Positions 23,484 to 31,947 of a DNA stretch of 64,000 nucleotides are shown piece after piece. The notes under the pieces were generated by a model. It was given only the letters and a program-made list of their open reading frames with translations. It was not told where the DNA came from and ran no database searches. Made by a program: the position numbers and the translations under genes. The stretch is from Caryophanales bacterium UBA6865. GTDB taxonomy: Bacteria > Bacillota_I > Bacilli_A > RFN20 > CAG-826. Where the stretch lies: the NCBI GenBank assembly GCA_002449265.1, contig DKCV01000021.1, positions 1 through 64,000 of the forward strand, given 5' to 3'. Positions within the stretch are counted from its first letter, which is position 1, and each line of letters starts with the position of its first letter.

Positions 23484-25049
23484 ATGAAAAAATTGTTCGC
23501 AAATGGAAGATGGCAAAAGATACTTGCGCTCTTTTTTATCTTTTTGCAAATCGTTCTTGTAGCGGTTTTCGCTTATCTTATTGCGGTGGATGGTTTATAC
23601 CATGGAGCCTACGTTCCTTTATTAGGAACATATCTTGCTTTACAAATATTTTTTGAATTTTATGCTTTCTATACGACAACCGAACCAGAATACAAAATCG
23701 CTTGGATGTTTGCGATTGGCGCCTTGCCAATTGTCGGGATTTTATTTTTTGTTTTGTTTGCGAATAAACGGATTTCCCCTCGAAAGAAACGAGCTTCGAT
23801 TCGTTTAATGAAGCGGCTTTCACTTGAACCTACTAGCGTTGACACCAAAAAGCGGGTTCTGGCTAAAGATCCTAATGCCGCTGCAATCGCCCGTTATATC
23901 GAAGAAAGTTCTGGCAATGGTTGCTTTGAGAATACAAGCGTAGATTATTACCCCTTTGGACAAGATGCTTATCCGATGATGCTAGAGGATTTAAAAAAAG
24001 CAAAGCATTATATCTTTTTGGAATATTTCATTATTGCCGAAGGAGAAATGTGGAATGGGATTCTCGATATTTTAAAAGAAAAAGTTAAAGAAGGGGTCGA
24101 TGTCCGCGTCATTTATGATGATTTTGGGTCTTTGACGACTCTTCCCGCTGATTACACTAAGACCTTAAATAGCTATGGTATCAAAGCTTATAATTTTCGT
24201 CCGATTAAACCATTCCTATCGGTTAAATTAAATAACCGTGATCACCGCAAAATTTTAGTGATTGATGGTCACACCGGATATACAGGCGGCATTAATATCG
24301 CGGATGAATATATTAATAAGAAGGTGCGTTTTGGTGTTTGGAAAGATAATGCTGTTCGCCTTTTTGGGGGAGGGGTCTACAACTTGACCATGGCTTTTCT
24401 AAGTCAATGGAAGACCGCTTTTGAGAAAAACTTTAATATCGATTTCTATTATTATTCCGCGAACACTTTTATCGCTGAAGCGGGTGGATTTCCTTTAACG
24501 GACGGGTTTGTTCAACCTTATAACGATATTCCCTTCGACTATAGCGCTGTTGGACAAAACGTTTATCTTTCTTTGATTGCTAGAGCGGAGCGATATTGCT
24601 ATATCACTACCCCTTATCTCATTTTAAACCGCGAAATGAATGAAGCTTTAAAGCGCGCTGCTTTAAGCGGAATTGATATTCGCCTCATTACACCTGGTAT
24701 TCCCGATAAGAAGCAAGTTTATCAACTTACTAGAAGCTATTATGGCGAGCTTCTTGAAGCAGGGGTGAAAATCTATGAATATACGCCTGGCTTTATTCAC
24801 GCGAAAAGTTTTTTGGTCGATGACCATCTAGCGGTTGATGGGACCATCAATCTCGATTATCGCTCTCTTTATCTTCACTATGAAAACGCTGTATTTTTCG
24901 CTTATAGCAAAGCTTGTTTGACCATGAAAGAGGATTTTGAAAACACGTTCCTCTCTTCTAAAGAAATCACGATGGAAGATTATCGAAAAATGAAACGGAA
25001 ACGCGGTTGGCTATGGCCAATCTTAAGATTAATCGCGCCTTTATTATAA
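23484..25049 (+). CDS. cls: Cardiolipin synthase
   Basis: Condenses two phosphatidylglycerol molecules into cardiolipin at the membrane. The 521 residues begin with three hydrophobic segments (about 12-33, 38-60, 70-92; PLDc_N region), then two phospholipase-D repeats with HKD motifs: HRKILVID starting at His254 and HAKSFLVD starting at His439, each followed by the G-G or G-T-N pattern. This is the typical Bacillota Cls layout. No Shine-Dalgarno is obvious. The gal operon begins 34 nt downstream with its own ribosome site, and no terminator separates them, so read-through is possible. Confidence 0.96.
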   Translation: MKKLFANGRWQKILALFFIFLQIVLVAVFAYLIAVDGLYHGAYVPLLGTYLALQIFFEFYAFYTTTEPEYKIAWMFAIGALPIVGILFFVLFANKRISPRKKRASIRLMKRLSLEPTSVDTKKRVLAKDPNAAAIARYIEESSGNGCFENTSVDYYPFGQDAYPMMLEDLKKAKHYIFLEYFIIAEGEMWNGILDILKEKVKEGVDVRVIYDDFGSLTTLPADYTKTLNSYGIKAYNFRPIKPFLSVKLNNRDHRKILVIDGHTGYTGGINIADEYINKKVRFGVWKDNAVRLFGGGVYNLTMAFLSQWKTAFEKNFNIDFYYYSANTFIAEAGGFPLTDGFVQPYNDIPFDYSAVGQNVYLSLIARAERYCYITTPYLILNREMNEALKRAALSGIDIRLITPGIPDKKQVYQLTRSYYGELLEAGVKIYEYTPGFIHAKSFLVDDHLAVDGTINLDYRSLYLHYENAVFFAYSKACLTMKEDFENTFLSSKEITMEDYRKMKRKRGWLWPILRLIAPLL

Positions 25050-25083
25050 AATTATTATAAAAATAGAATATAAAAGGAGTACT

Positions 25084-26058
25084 ATGGAAATTAAGGAATT
25101 AGTAATCGAAGGAGAAAAAGCTTACGAATTAAAAAACGATGAACTTGACGTTATCGTTTCTTCCTTTGGAGCTGGCATTTATTCTTTGGAATACCATGAA
25201 AAAAACATGGTTATTACACCAAAGGATTTCATGGTTTATTGCTATAGCGATAGCTATTATGGAAAAACCATTGGTCGAATCGCAGGAAGAATCGAAAACG
25301 GCATTTTGAAATTCCGCGATAAAGAATATGAACTTCCTACTAACGAAAATGGCAACACCCTCCATAGCGGTGGAGAAGGTTTTTCATTTCAAAAATTTCT
25401 TGGAAAGATAAAGGGCGATGAGCTCGTTCTTTCTCTTGATTCTATAGATGGCGATTCTAATTTCATAGGAAATCTCCATCTCGATGTCATTTATTCTTTG
25501 GATCACAATTCCTTAATGATCCGTTTTGAATCCACTAGTGACGAAGATACCCCGGTTAATTTCACCAACCATTCTTATTTTAATCTCGGAGAAGATGACG
25601 CTAAAAATCTATCCTTGCGCTTAGCAAGCAATGAAGTGGAACGTTACACCAAAGAGCTTATTCCTTTGGGGTTAGAAAAAGTGCGGGATTGCTTAGATTT
25701 TAGAAAAGGAAAGAAGATCGGCGAGGATATTGGTGATCCATATTTGCACCTTACTCGCACAAATGGGTATGATCATTGCTTCTATTTAAACGAAAAGAAA
25801 GAAGGAGAAGCGCCGATTTCATTAGAAGGGAATTCGGTTCGCCTAGATATCTTTACTACTCTCCCAGCAGTGCAAGTTTATAGCTCAAATTTCTTCCCTG
25901 CTAACCTAATTGCGAGTAATGATAAACCATTTTATGCCCATAATAGCGTAGCAATTGAGCCTGTTTATTTGCCAATGGATTATGAAGCGATGGTTAATAA
26001 GGCTAACGAAAAGAAAATCAACACCATCCGTTATGAATTTCACAAAATTGGAGAATGA
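25084..26058 (+). CDS. galM: Aldose 1-epimerase (galactose mutarotase)
   Basis: Interconverts the alpha and beta anomers of galactose or glucose before phosphorylation. The 324 residues contain GRIAGRIENG and NGNTLHSGGEGF (catalytic His region), NHSYFNLGE (second catalytic His) and a late SVAIEPVYLP, with the catalytic Glu expected near the LPAVQVYSSNF-SVAIEP section. AAAGGAG precedes the ATG. It is the first of five genes (galM, galT, galK, malQ, rimO) packed with overlaps or gaps under 12 nt. Confidence 0.95.
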   Translation: MEIKELVIEGEKAYELKNDELDVIVSSFGAGIYSLEYHEKNMVITPKDFMVYCYSDSYYGKTIGRIAGRIENGILKFRDKEYELPTNENGNTLHSGGEGFSFQKFLGKIKGDELVLSLDSIDGDSNFIGNLHLDVIYSLDHNSLMIRFESTSDEDTPVNFTNHSYFNLGEDDAKNLSLRLASNEVERYTKELIPLGLEKVRDCLDFRKGKKIGEDIGDPYLHLTRTNGYDHCFYLNEKKEGEAPISLEGNSVRLDIFTTLPAVQVYSSNFFPANLIASNDKPFYAHNSVAIEPVYLPMDYEAMVNKANEKKINTIRYEFHKIGE

Positions 26059-26060
26059 TT

Positions 26061-27548
26061 ATGATTGAAAAGACCATCAAAGAAGCGGTTTTTTACGCAA
26101 AGAAACATCTTGAGCTAAAAGAGGAAGATGCAATTTATTTTACGAATCTATTGCTTGCTTATTGCGAGGCTAAAGCTCCTTATGAAGGCCAAATCGATGA
26201 ATCGCATTTAGCTTCCTTGCAAGTTCCTGATGAAATCGTGAATGATTTTATATCTTATTTTGTCGCAAAAGGGTTTGAAGAAGGGGAAGCCTCTAGAAAA
26301 GCGACTTATATCATGGGAATTCTTTCTCCTTTGCCTAGCGAAGTAAGCTCAACTTTCTTCTCTTTGTATCAAAACGATCCTTCTAAAGCGACGGATTATC
26401 TTTATCGTTTATCGATTGCTAACGATTATATCGCTAAGACCAAAGTGGATAAAAACGAAGTTTGGACCGCTTCTTTCATTTCTTCTCCATCCTTAGAGAT
26501 TTCTATTAATCTCTCAAAGCCAGAGAAAAACAATAAAGACATTGCAAAATTAGTAAAAGCCCCGATAACTACTTCCTATCCGCAATGTGTTTTGTGCAAA
26601 GAAAATCTTGGCTACGAAGGGAATAATCATCATCCTGCTCGCGAAAATATCCGCATCATTCCTTTAACTTTGGCAGGCGGGAGATGGTATTTCCAATATT
26701 CCCCTTATGTCTATTATCATGAACACTGCATTCTTTTCTATGAAAAGCACATTCCGATGGAAATCTCTCCTTGGACGATGACTTGCTTGTTTGATTTTGT
26801 CGATCAATTCCCGCATTTTTTCATCGGCAGCAATAGCGATCTTCCAATCGTAGGTGGATCGATTCTAAATCACGAACACTTCCAAGGTGGCGCACATTTA
26901 TTGCCTCTATTACTAGCAAAGGACAAGGAAATCATACCTTCTTTTTATAAAACTACGGCCATATCGATTGTGGATTTCTATGACACGGCAATTCGCTTAA
27001 AAGGAGTTGACCGTGACGAGATGCTTCTAATTGCCTCTATGATCTTAGAAAAGTGGCTTCATTATAACGACTTAGAAAATTCCATTATTAGCGAAGATGA
27101 AGAAGGGCGACATAACGCGATTACTCCTTTATTAAGGAAAAACGGAAATCAATACGAGATGACTTTGATTTTGCGGAATAACAAATGCAATGAAACTTAT
27201 CCTGATGGTATCTTCCATGCCCATAAGGAATATCATCACATTAAAAAAGAGGGGATTGGCTTAATCGAAGCGGCAGGGCTATTCATTCTTCCAGCACGTC
27301 TTAAACGGCAATGCCTCGAAGTGGAAGAAGTGATTAAAAATGGTTATTCTGAGGAAGAGTACCTTAAAATTTATCCTGATTTATCGATCTTCAAAGACAT
27401 GATCCTAGAAATGAAAGAAAAAGGAATGACAAGTCGCGAATATATTAATGAAGTTTGTCGAAAAATCTTAAGTAACGTCGCCGTATTCAAGAATGATGAA
27501 AAAGGAAATAGAGGTTTGCATAGATTCTTAAAGGAGATAACCAAATGA
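26061..27548 (+). CDS. galT: UDP-glucose--hexose-1-phosphate uridylyltransferase (class II)
   Basis: Transfers UMP from UDP-glucose to galactose-1-phosphate in the Leloir pathway. The 495 residues are of the Firmicutes-type class II GalT: CVLCKENLGYEGNNHHPARENIR in the N-terminal domain (written here as its C-x-x-C and H-P-A-R-x-N landmarks) and the nucleophile region GGSILNHEHFQGG. The frame could begin at the ATG at 26055, which overlaps the galM stop, but GGAGA is better spaced for 26061. It overlaps galK by 4 nt. Confidence 0.95.
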   Translation: MIEKTIKEAVFYAKKHLELKEEDAIYFTNLLLAYCEAKAPYEGQIDESHLASLQVPDEIVNDFISYFVAKGFEEGEASRKATYIMGILSPLPSEVSSTFFSLYQNDPSKATDYLYRLSIANDYIAKTKVDKNEVWTASFISSPSLEISINLSKPEKNNKDIAKLVKAPITTSYPQCVLCKENLGYEGNNHHPARENIRIIPLTLAGGRWYFQYSPYVYYHEHCILFYEKHIPMEISPWTMTCLFDFVDQFPHFFIGSNSDLPIVGGSILNHEHFQGGAHLLPLLLAKDKEIIPSFYKTTAISIVDFYDTAIRLKGVDRDEMLLIASMILEKWLHYNDLENSIISEDEEGRHNAITPLLRKNGNQYEMTLILRNNKCNETYPDGIFHAHKEYHHIKKEGIGLIEAAGLFILPARLKRQCLEVEEVIKNGYSEEEYLKIYPDLSIFKDMILEMKEKGMTSREYINEVCRKILSNVAVFKNDEKGNRGLHRFLKEITK

Positions 27549-28729
27549 CGGATTTAGAAGCATTCACCAAAGCTGAGGCACTTTTTGAAAAAGCCTTCAA
27601 ACATAGCCCAAAAATTAAAGAGATATCTTATGGTCGACTTGAGATTTTAGGAAATCACACCGACCATCAGCAAGGAAGATGCCTCGTCGCGACGTGCAGT
27701 TTAGGGATAAGAGGATATATCGAAAAAGCGGATGATAAAATTTCCATCAATAGCGATGGATATCCTTTATTCTCCTTTTCTATTAATAATTTAAAGAAGG
27801 TGGAAAGCGAGAAATTCACTGCGAAAAGTTTGACGCGCGGGGTAACTAACGCTCTAGCAAGAATGGGCTATAAAGTTGGGGGCTTTAACGCTAGTTTAAC
27901 GAGCGATATTTTCCCTGGAGCTGGAGTTTCTAGCAGTGCTGCTTTCGAATTATTTATCGCGGAAGCCTTAAATTATCTTTATAACGATGACAAGATTTCC
28001 AAAATGGATATGGCATTAGCGGGCCAATACGCCGAAAACGTCTATTTTGGCAAAGCAAGCGGACTGCTTGATCAATGCGGAAGCGCATATGGCGGAATCG
28101 CTTATTTGGATTTTGCCGACAAAAACAAGCCTCTTGTTTCGCCTTTGGTTTTCCCTTCCAATTGGGATTTAGCCATTATCCTCGTAAATCCTGGCGCTTC
28201 TCATGCGGGATTAAGCGATTTATATAGCGAAATGCCTTTCGATATGAAAAACGTTGCGAAAACTCTTTTCCATAAAGAAGTGCTTGGGGAAGTGGATGAA
28301 ACTTTATTTGTTGATGCGTTAAGTAAGGGGGAAGAAGGGCTCGTTTCCTCACGCGCGTTAGACCGTGCTCGCCACTTTTATGGCGAAGAGAAACGCGTTC
28401 TTCGAGCAAAAGACGCTATTATCTCCCATAATCGCGATGCTTTCTTAGAATTAGAGCGAGAAACCGAGCTTTCCCAAGAAACCTTACTTAAAAACGTTAT
28501 GATTCCTTCTAAGTTCTCCGGTAGCCCACTAGAAGCCGTTATGCGTGCGAATTTATTTTTAAAGAAAGGCGCTTCTCGCGTCATGGGTGGCGGATTAGTC
28601 GGCACAACCATTAACTTTGTGCCAAAAGATGAACTTCTGGATTTTATGGATGGCATGAAACGCTATTACAAAGAAAATAGCATCGTGGAAGTAAAAATCC
28701 CGCCTCTTGGTGCGCATATTGAAAAATAG
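27545..28729 (+). CDS. galK: Galactokinase
   Basis: Phosphorylates galactose to galactose-1-phosphate with ATP. The 394 residues show all three GHMP-kinase motifs: GRLEILGNHTDHQQG (sugar binding; the usual E-H-T-D is N-H-T-D here), FPGAGVSSSAAFEL (ATP binding, residues about 118-131) and SRVMGGGLVGTTINFV near the C-terminus. AAGGAGA lies within the end of galT, and the start overlaps its stop, so translation is probably coupled. Confidence 0.96.
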   Translation: MTDLEAFTKAEALFEKAFKHSPKIKEISYGRLEILGNHTDHQQGRCLVATCSLGIRGYIEKADDKISINSDGYPLFSFSINNLKKVESEKFTAKSLTRGVTNALARMGYKVGGFNASLTSDIFPGAGVSSSAAFELFIAEALNYLYNDDKISKMDMALAGQYAENVYFGKASGLLDQCGSAYGGIAYLDFADKNKPLVSPLVFPSNWDLAIILVNPGASHAGLSDLYSEMPFDMKNVAKTLFHKEVLGEVDETLFVDALSKGEEGLVSSRALDRARHFYGEEKRVLRAKDAIISHNRDAFLELERETELSQETLLKNVMIPSKFSGSPLEAVMRANLFLKKGASRVMGGGLVGTTINFVPKDELLDFMDGMKRYYKENSIVEVKIPPLGAHIEK

Positions 28730-28740
28730 AAGGGGATTAT

Positions 28741-30210
28741 ATGGAACGTTACGCAGGGGTTCTTTGTCCCATCAGCGCTCTTCCTTCCCGCTTTGGGATT
28801 GGAGATTTTGGCAAAGAATCATTCGAATTTGTGGATTTATTAGCGGAAAATGGCTTTCATTTATGGCAAATTTTGCCTTTGAATCCCATTGGTTATGGAC
28901 ATTCTCCTTACCAACCGTTTTCTAGTTTTGCTTTAGACGAAATCTATCTTGATTTAGACGATTTATTTCAAAAGCGTCTCATTGACAAACCTCTTTCGTT
29001 TCGCGAAAAAGAGGAACGTGTCGATTACGAAGCGATTCGTGACTATAAACGTCCTATTTTGCATAGCGCTTTTCGTCAAGAAATGGCTCTTGATTCATAT
29101 TGCCTAGACGCATTTATTGCTTCTCATCCTTGGGTGAAAAATTGGTCCATTTTTATGTCCATGAAGCGGAGCGAAAATAATGCGAGCTGGAATCATTGGC
29201 CAAAGGAAAAGATCAATAAAATCAAAGGTGGCTACCAATCTCTTTCTCTAGACGAAAAGGAAGCTGCTAATTATGAGATTTGGTTACAGAAAACCCTCTA
29301 TGAAGAGTGGGAAAACCTAAAGAATTATGCGAACAAAAAAGGAATTCGTATCATTGGCGATCTCCCTTTTTATGTCGGGTATGATAGTTGTGATGTCTAT
29401 GAAGCGCAGGATGAATTCTTGCTTGACGAGAACCACGAGCCTAGTTGGATAAGCGGAGTACCGCCGGATTATTTTTCCAAAACCGGTCAAAGATGGGGAA
29501 ATCCAATCTACAACTGGGATAAATTAAAAAAAGAGAACTACGCTTTAATTTTAAACCGGATCAAAAATAATGCTCGTCTATATGATATCCTTCGTCTCGA
29601 CCATTTCCGCGCGTTTGATACCTATTGGAAAATACCCGCTTCTTGCGGAACCGCGATTGATGGCTCTTGGGTGGAAGCGCCTGGTTATGAAGTGTTTGAT
29701 TTGTTGAAGAAAGAAATGCCGGATGCGCAAATTTTAGCGGAAGACTTAGGGGAATTAAGGCCAGAAGTTTTACTACTACGTGACCATTATCATTTTCCTG
29801 GGATGAACGTTGTTCAATTTACTTTCATCGATAGCGAAGTTCATCGCTCTACTAATTACAAAAAAGAGAATATGGTCGCCTATCTCGGGACACACGATAA
29901 TGACACAACAAAAGGCTTTTACCTTTCTTTAAGCGAAAAAGATAAGGAACTTTGGAATGAAGTTTTAAAGACTCTTGGGTTTAACGAAGGGGATTTCGTG
30001 GATAAGCTTATCGCTTATGAACTTGCTTTGCCTGCTAAATACGCTTTGTTTTCCTTACAAGACATCCTTAAGCTTGGAAGTGAAGCACGCTTGAACGTTC
30101 CTAGTGTCATCGATAAGATTAATTGGACTTGGAGAATCGTTGACTATTCCTTAACGAAAGAACGTTTCCATGCCTTGTTCCCATTATTAGAAAGATATAA
30201 ACGATTATGA
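28741..30210 (+). CDS. malQ: 4-alpha-glucanotransferase
   Basis: Moves alpha-1,4-glucan segments between maltodextrins (GH77). The 489 residues carry ALPSRFGIGDFG at the N-terminus, PFYVGYDSCDVY, the nucleophile region RLDHFRAFDTYW, the acid/base AEDLGEL and the third Asp in GTHDNDTTKGF. It lies 11 nt after galK and overlaps rimO by 4 nt. Together with the pullulanase at 42645 it indicates use of starch- or glycogen-derived glucans. MalQ inside a gal operon suggests joint control of hexose and maltodextrin use. Confidence 0.96.
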   Translation: MERYAGVLCPISALPSRFGIGDFGKESFEFVDLLAENGFHLWQILPLNPIGYGHSPYQPFSSFALDEIYLDLDDLFQKRLIDKPLSFREKEERVDYEAIRDYKRPILHSAFRQEMALDSYCLDAFIASHPWVKNWSIFMSMKRSENNASWNHWPKEKINKIKGGYQSLSLDEKEAANYEIWLQKTLYEEWENLKNYANKKGIRIIGDLPFYVGYDSCDVYEAQDEFLLDENHEPSWISGVPPDYFSKTGQRWGNPIYNWDKLKKENYALILNRIKNNARLYDILRLDHFRAFDTYWKIPASCGTAIDGSWVEAPGYEVFDLLKKEMPDAQILAEDLGELRPEVLLLRDHYHFPGMNVVQFTFIDSEVHRSTNYKKENMVAYLGTHDNDTTKGFYLSLSEKDKELWNEVLKTLGFNEGDFVDKLIAYELALPAKYALFSLQDILKLGSEARLNVPSVIDKINWTWRIVDYSLTKERFHALFPLLERYKRL

Positions 30211-31511
30211 TTAAAATTGGTGTTGTTTCCTTAGGGTGTAGCAAAAATCTTGTCGATAGCGAGATGATCCTTGCGATGTTTCGCGATGGTGATTACAAGA
30301 TCGTAAGCGATCCCAAAGAAGCAGATCTTATTATCGTCAATACCTGTGGTTTCATTGAAGATGCGAAAAAAGAAGCCATCGAAAAGATTCTCGAGATGAG
30401 TCACTATAAAGCAAAACTGGTGGCTACCGGATGCTTTGTAGAAAGAAACCTCGATGAGTTAAAAAAAGCAATTCCTGAAGTGGATGCTTGGGTTCCGTTA
30501 CGCGAATATTCTCATCTTCACGAGATTATTTCTTCTTTGCTTCATCGGAACGATATCGTTCCTCTTTCTCCTCTTCACCGCGTTGTCTCAACTGGTGATT
30601 TCTCCGCCTATTTAAGAATCAGCGAAGGCTGCAACAATATGTGCTCTTTTTGCGCGATTCCTTATATTCGTGGACGATACTTATCGCGGCCGTTTGATGA
30701 AATCCTTTTCGAAGCGAAAACGCTAAAAGAAGAAGGAATTAAAGAGATTTCCATCATTTCGCAAGACCCGATGCATTACGGGTGCGATTTTAAAAATAAG
30801 AAACCCGACATGCTGGATTTGTTAAAAGCAATTGATGAAATTGGCTTTTATTCGGTTCGTCTACTTTACTTATATCCTGAAGAAATCACCGATGTGGAAC
30901 TTCTATTTATCCGCGATTCGAAAACGATTGAGCCGTATTTCGATGTTCCGATTCAATGTGCGAGCAATCATCTTCTCAAACTCATGAATCGACATGGAAA
31001 TAAGGAAGAGATGCTTTCTTTATTCCATCGTATCAAAGAATTAATGCCAAAAGCCACTTTAAGAACCACTCTTATCAGTGGCTTCCCCGGGGAAAGCGAA
31101 GCGGATCATTTAGAAGCGCTAGAATTTATGAAAGAAGTCCGCTTTGATCATCTTGGCGATTTTATTTATTCGCGCGAAGAAGGGACTGCCGCCTATTCTT
31201 TTAAAGACCAAATCCCTTACATGACGAAAAAAAGACGTCAAAAAGAGATCATGGAACTTGCACAAAAGATTTCGTATGAAAACAATAAGGCTCATATTGG
31301 TGAAGTGATGGAAGGCTTAGTCACGGGTTTTGACGGAATTCATCATCGTTATTCCTTAAGAAGCTATTGGAACGCGCCAGATGATATCGACGGGAATATT
31401 TTCTTCACATCTAATGAAACTCTTAAATTAGGGGAAGTGGTCGAAGTAAAAATTACCGATTCTTCCGTTTATGATTTGTTTGGCGAATTTGTCGATAAAA
31501 AAGCGGAATGA
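30207..31511 (+). CDS. rimO: Ribosomal protein S12 methylthiotransferase
   Basis: A radical-SAM enzyme that adds a methylthio group to an Asp of ribosomal protein S12. The 434 residues contain the N-terminal UPF0004 domain (SLGCSKNLVDSE, NTCGFIEDAK, ATGCFVERN: three Cys for the auxiliary cluster), the radical-SAM CNNMCSFCAIP (C-x3-C-x2-C) and a C-terminal TRAM domain. The SLGCSKN-DSE start and the absence of MiaB-type extensions favour RimO over MiaB. It overlaps malQ, an odd partner functionally, and ends the gal operon. Confidence 0.95.
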   Translation: MIKIGVVSLGCSKNLVDSEMILAMFRDGDYKIVSDPKEADLIIVNTCGFIEDAKKEAIEKILEMSHYKAKLVATGCFVERNLDELKKAIPEVDAWVPLREYSHLHEIISSLLHRNDIVPLSPLHRVVSTGDFSAYLRISEGCNNMCSFCAIPYIRGRYLSRPFDEILFEAKTLKEEGIKEISIISQDPMHYGCDFKNKKPDMLDLLKAIDEIGFYSVRLLYLYPEEITDVELLFIRDSKTIEPYFDVPIQCASNHLLKLMNRHGNKEEMLSLFHRIKELMPKATLRTTLISGFPGESEADHLEALEFMKEVRFDHLGDFIYSREEGTAAYSFKDQIPYMTKKRRQKEIMELAQKISYENNKAHIGEVMEGLVTGFDGIHHRYSLRSYWNAPDDIDGNIFFTSNETLKLGEVVEVKITDSSVYDLFGEFVDKKAE

Positions 31512-31539
31512 AAATTCATAAATTCAGTTCTTTTTTGCC

Positions 31540-31568
31540 TTGATTAGCGGCAAAGAGTAACTTATAAT
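31540..31568 (+). promoter_or_regulatory. Promoter of tRNA-Thr
   Basis: TTGATT (31540-31545), a 17-nt spacer, TATAAT (31563-31568). It is followed by a hairpin in the transcribed leader. Confidence 0.8.
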
Positions 31569-31573
31569 CTCTC

Positions 31574-31593
31574 TCGCAAGATTTTCTTGCGAA
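31574..31593 (+). other. Hairpin in the tRNA-Thr 5' leader
   Basis: TCGCAAG and CTTGCGA are exact inverted arms with a short T-rich loop, ending just before the mature tRNA 5' end. It may guide RNase P processing or be incidental. Confidence 0.45.
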
Positions 31594-31595
31594 AT

Positions 31596-31669
31596 GCCCC
31601 GCTAGTTAAACGGTATAACGGGTCCATGGTAAGGACCAATCCGTAGTTCGACTCTGCGGCGGGGCACCA
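31596..31669 (+). tRNA. tRNA-Thr (GGU)
   Basis: Acceptor GCCCCGC/GCGGGGC, D-stem GTTA/TAAC with a short loop, anticodon stem GGTCC/GGACC, loop ATGGTAA (anticodon GGT), T-stem CGTAG/CTGCG, encoded CCA. Position 32 is A rather than the usual pyrimidine. The amino acid is inferred from the anticodon. Confidence 0.9.
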
Positions 31670-31680
31670 AACGATAAAGA

Positions 31681-31710
31681 ACCTCGGCAAAATCGAGGTT
31701 TTATTTTTTT
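31681..31710 (+). terminator. Terminator of tRNA-Thr
   Basis: ACCTCG (31681-31686), 7-nt loop, CGAGGT (31694-31699), then TTTATTTTTTT. Confidence 0.9.
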
Positions 31711-31947
31711 ATCGGAAATTTACAGGTTAACGTAATCTTTGACCTTTATTGCCGCTTAAGTTCTCTTGGTTTTTGAGAGGACTAATTTATGTTTCCATTC
31801 ATTTACGTTTTGTTGACGACTTCGCGCTAAGTTTTTCTTTTCTTCTTAAATTCGCACATTCAATTTCTTGTGTATTTCCTTTCTTTTGTATCTCACGCGC
31901 GAACTTTATGCTAAGATTGACAACGTTAAATTAAGGAAAAAGGAAAA

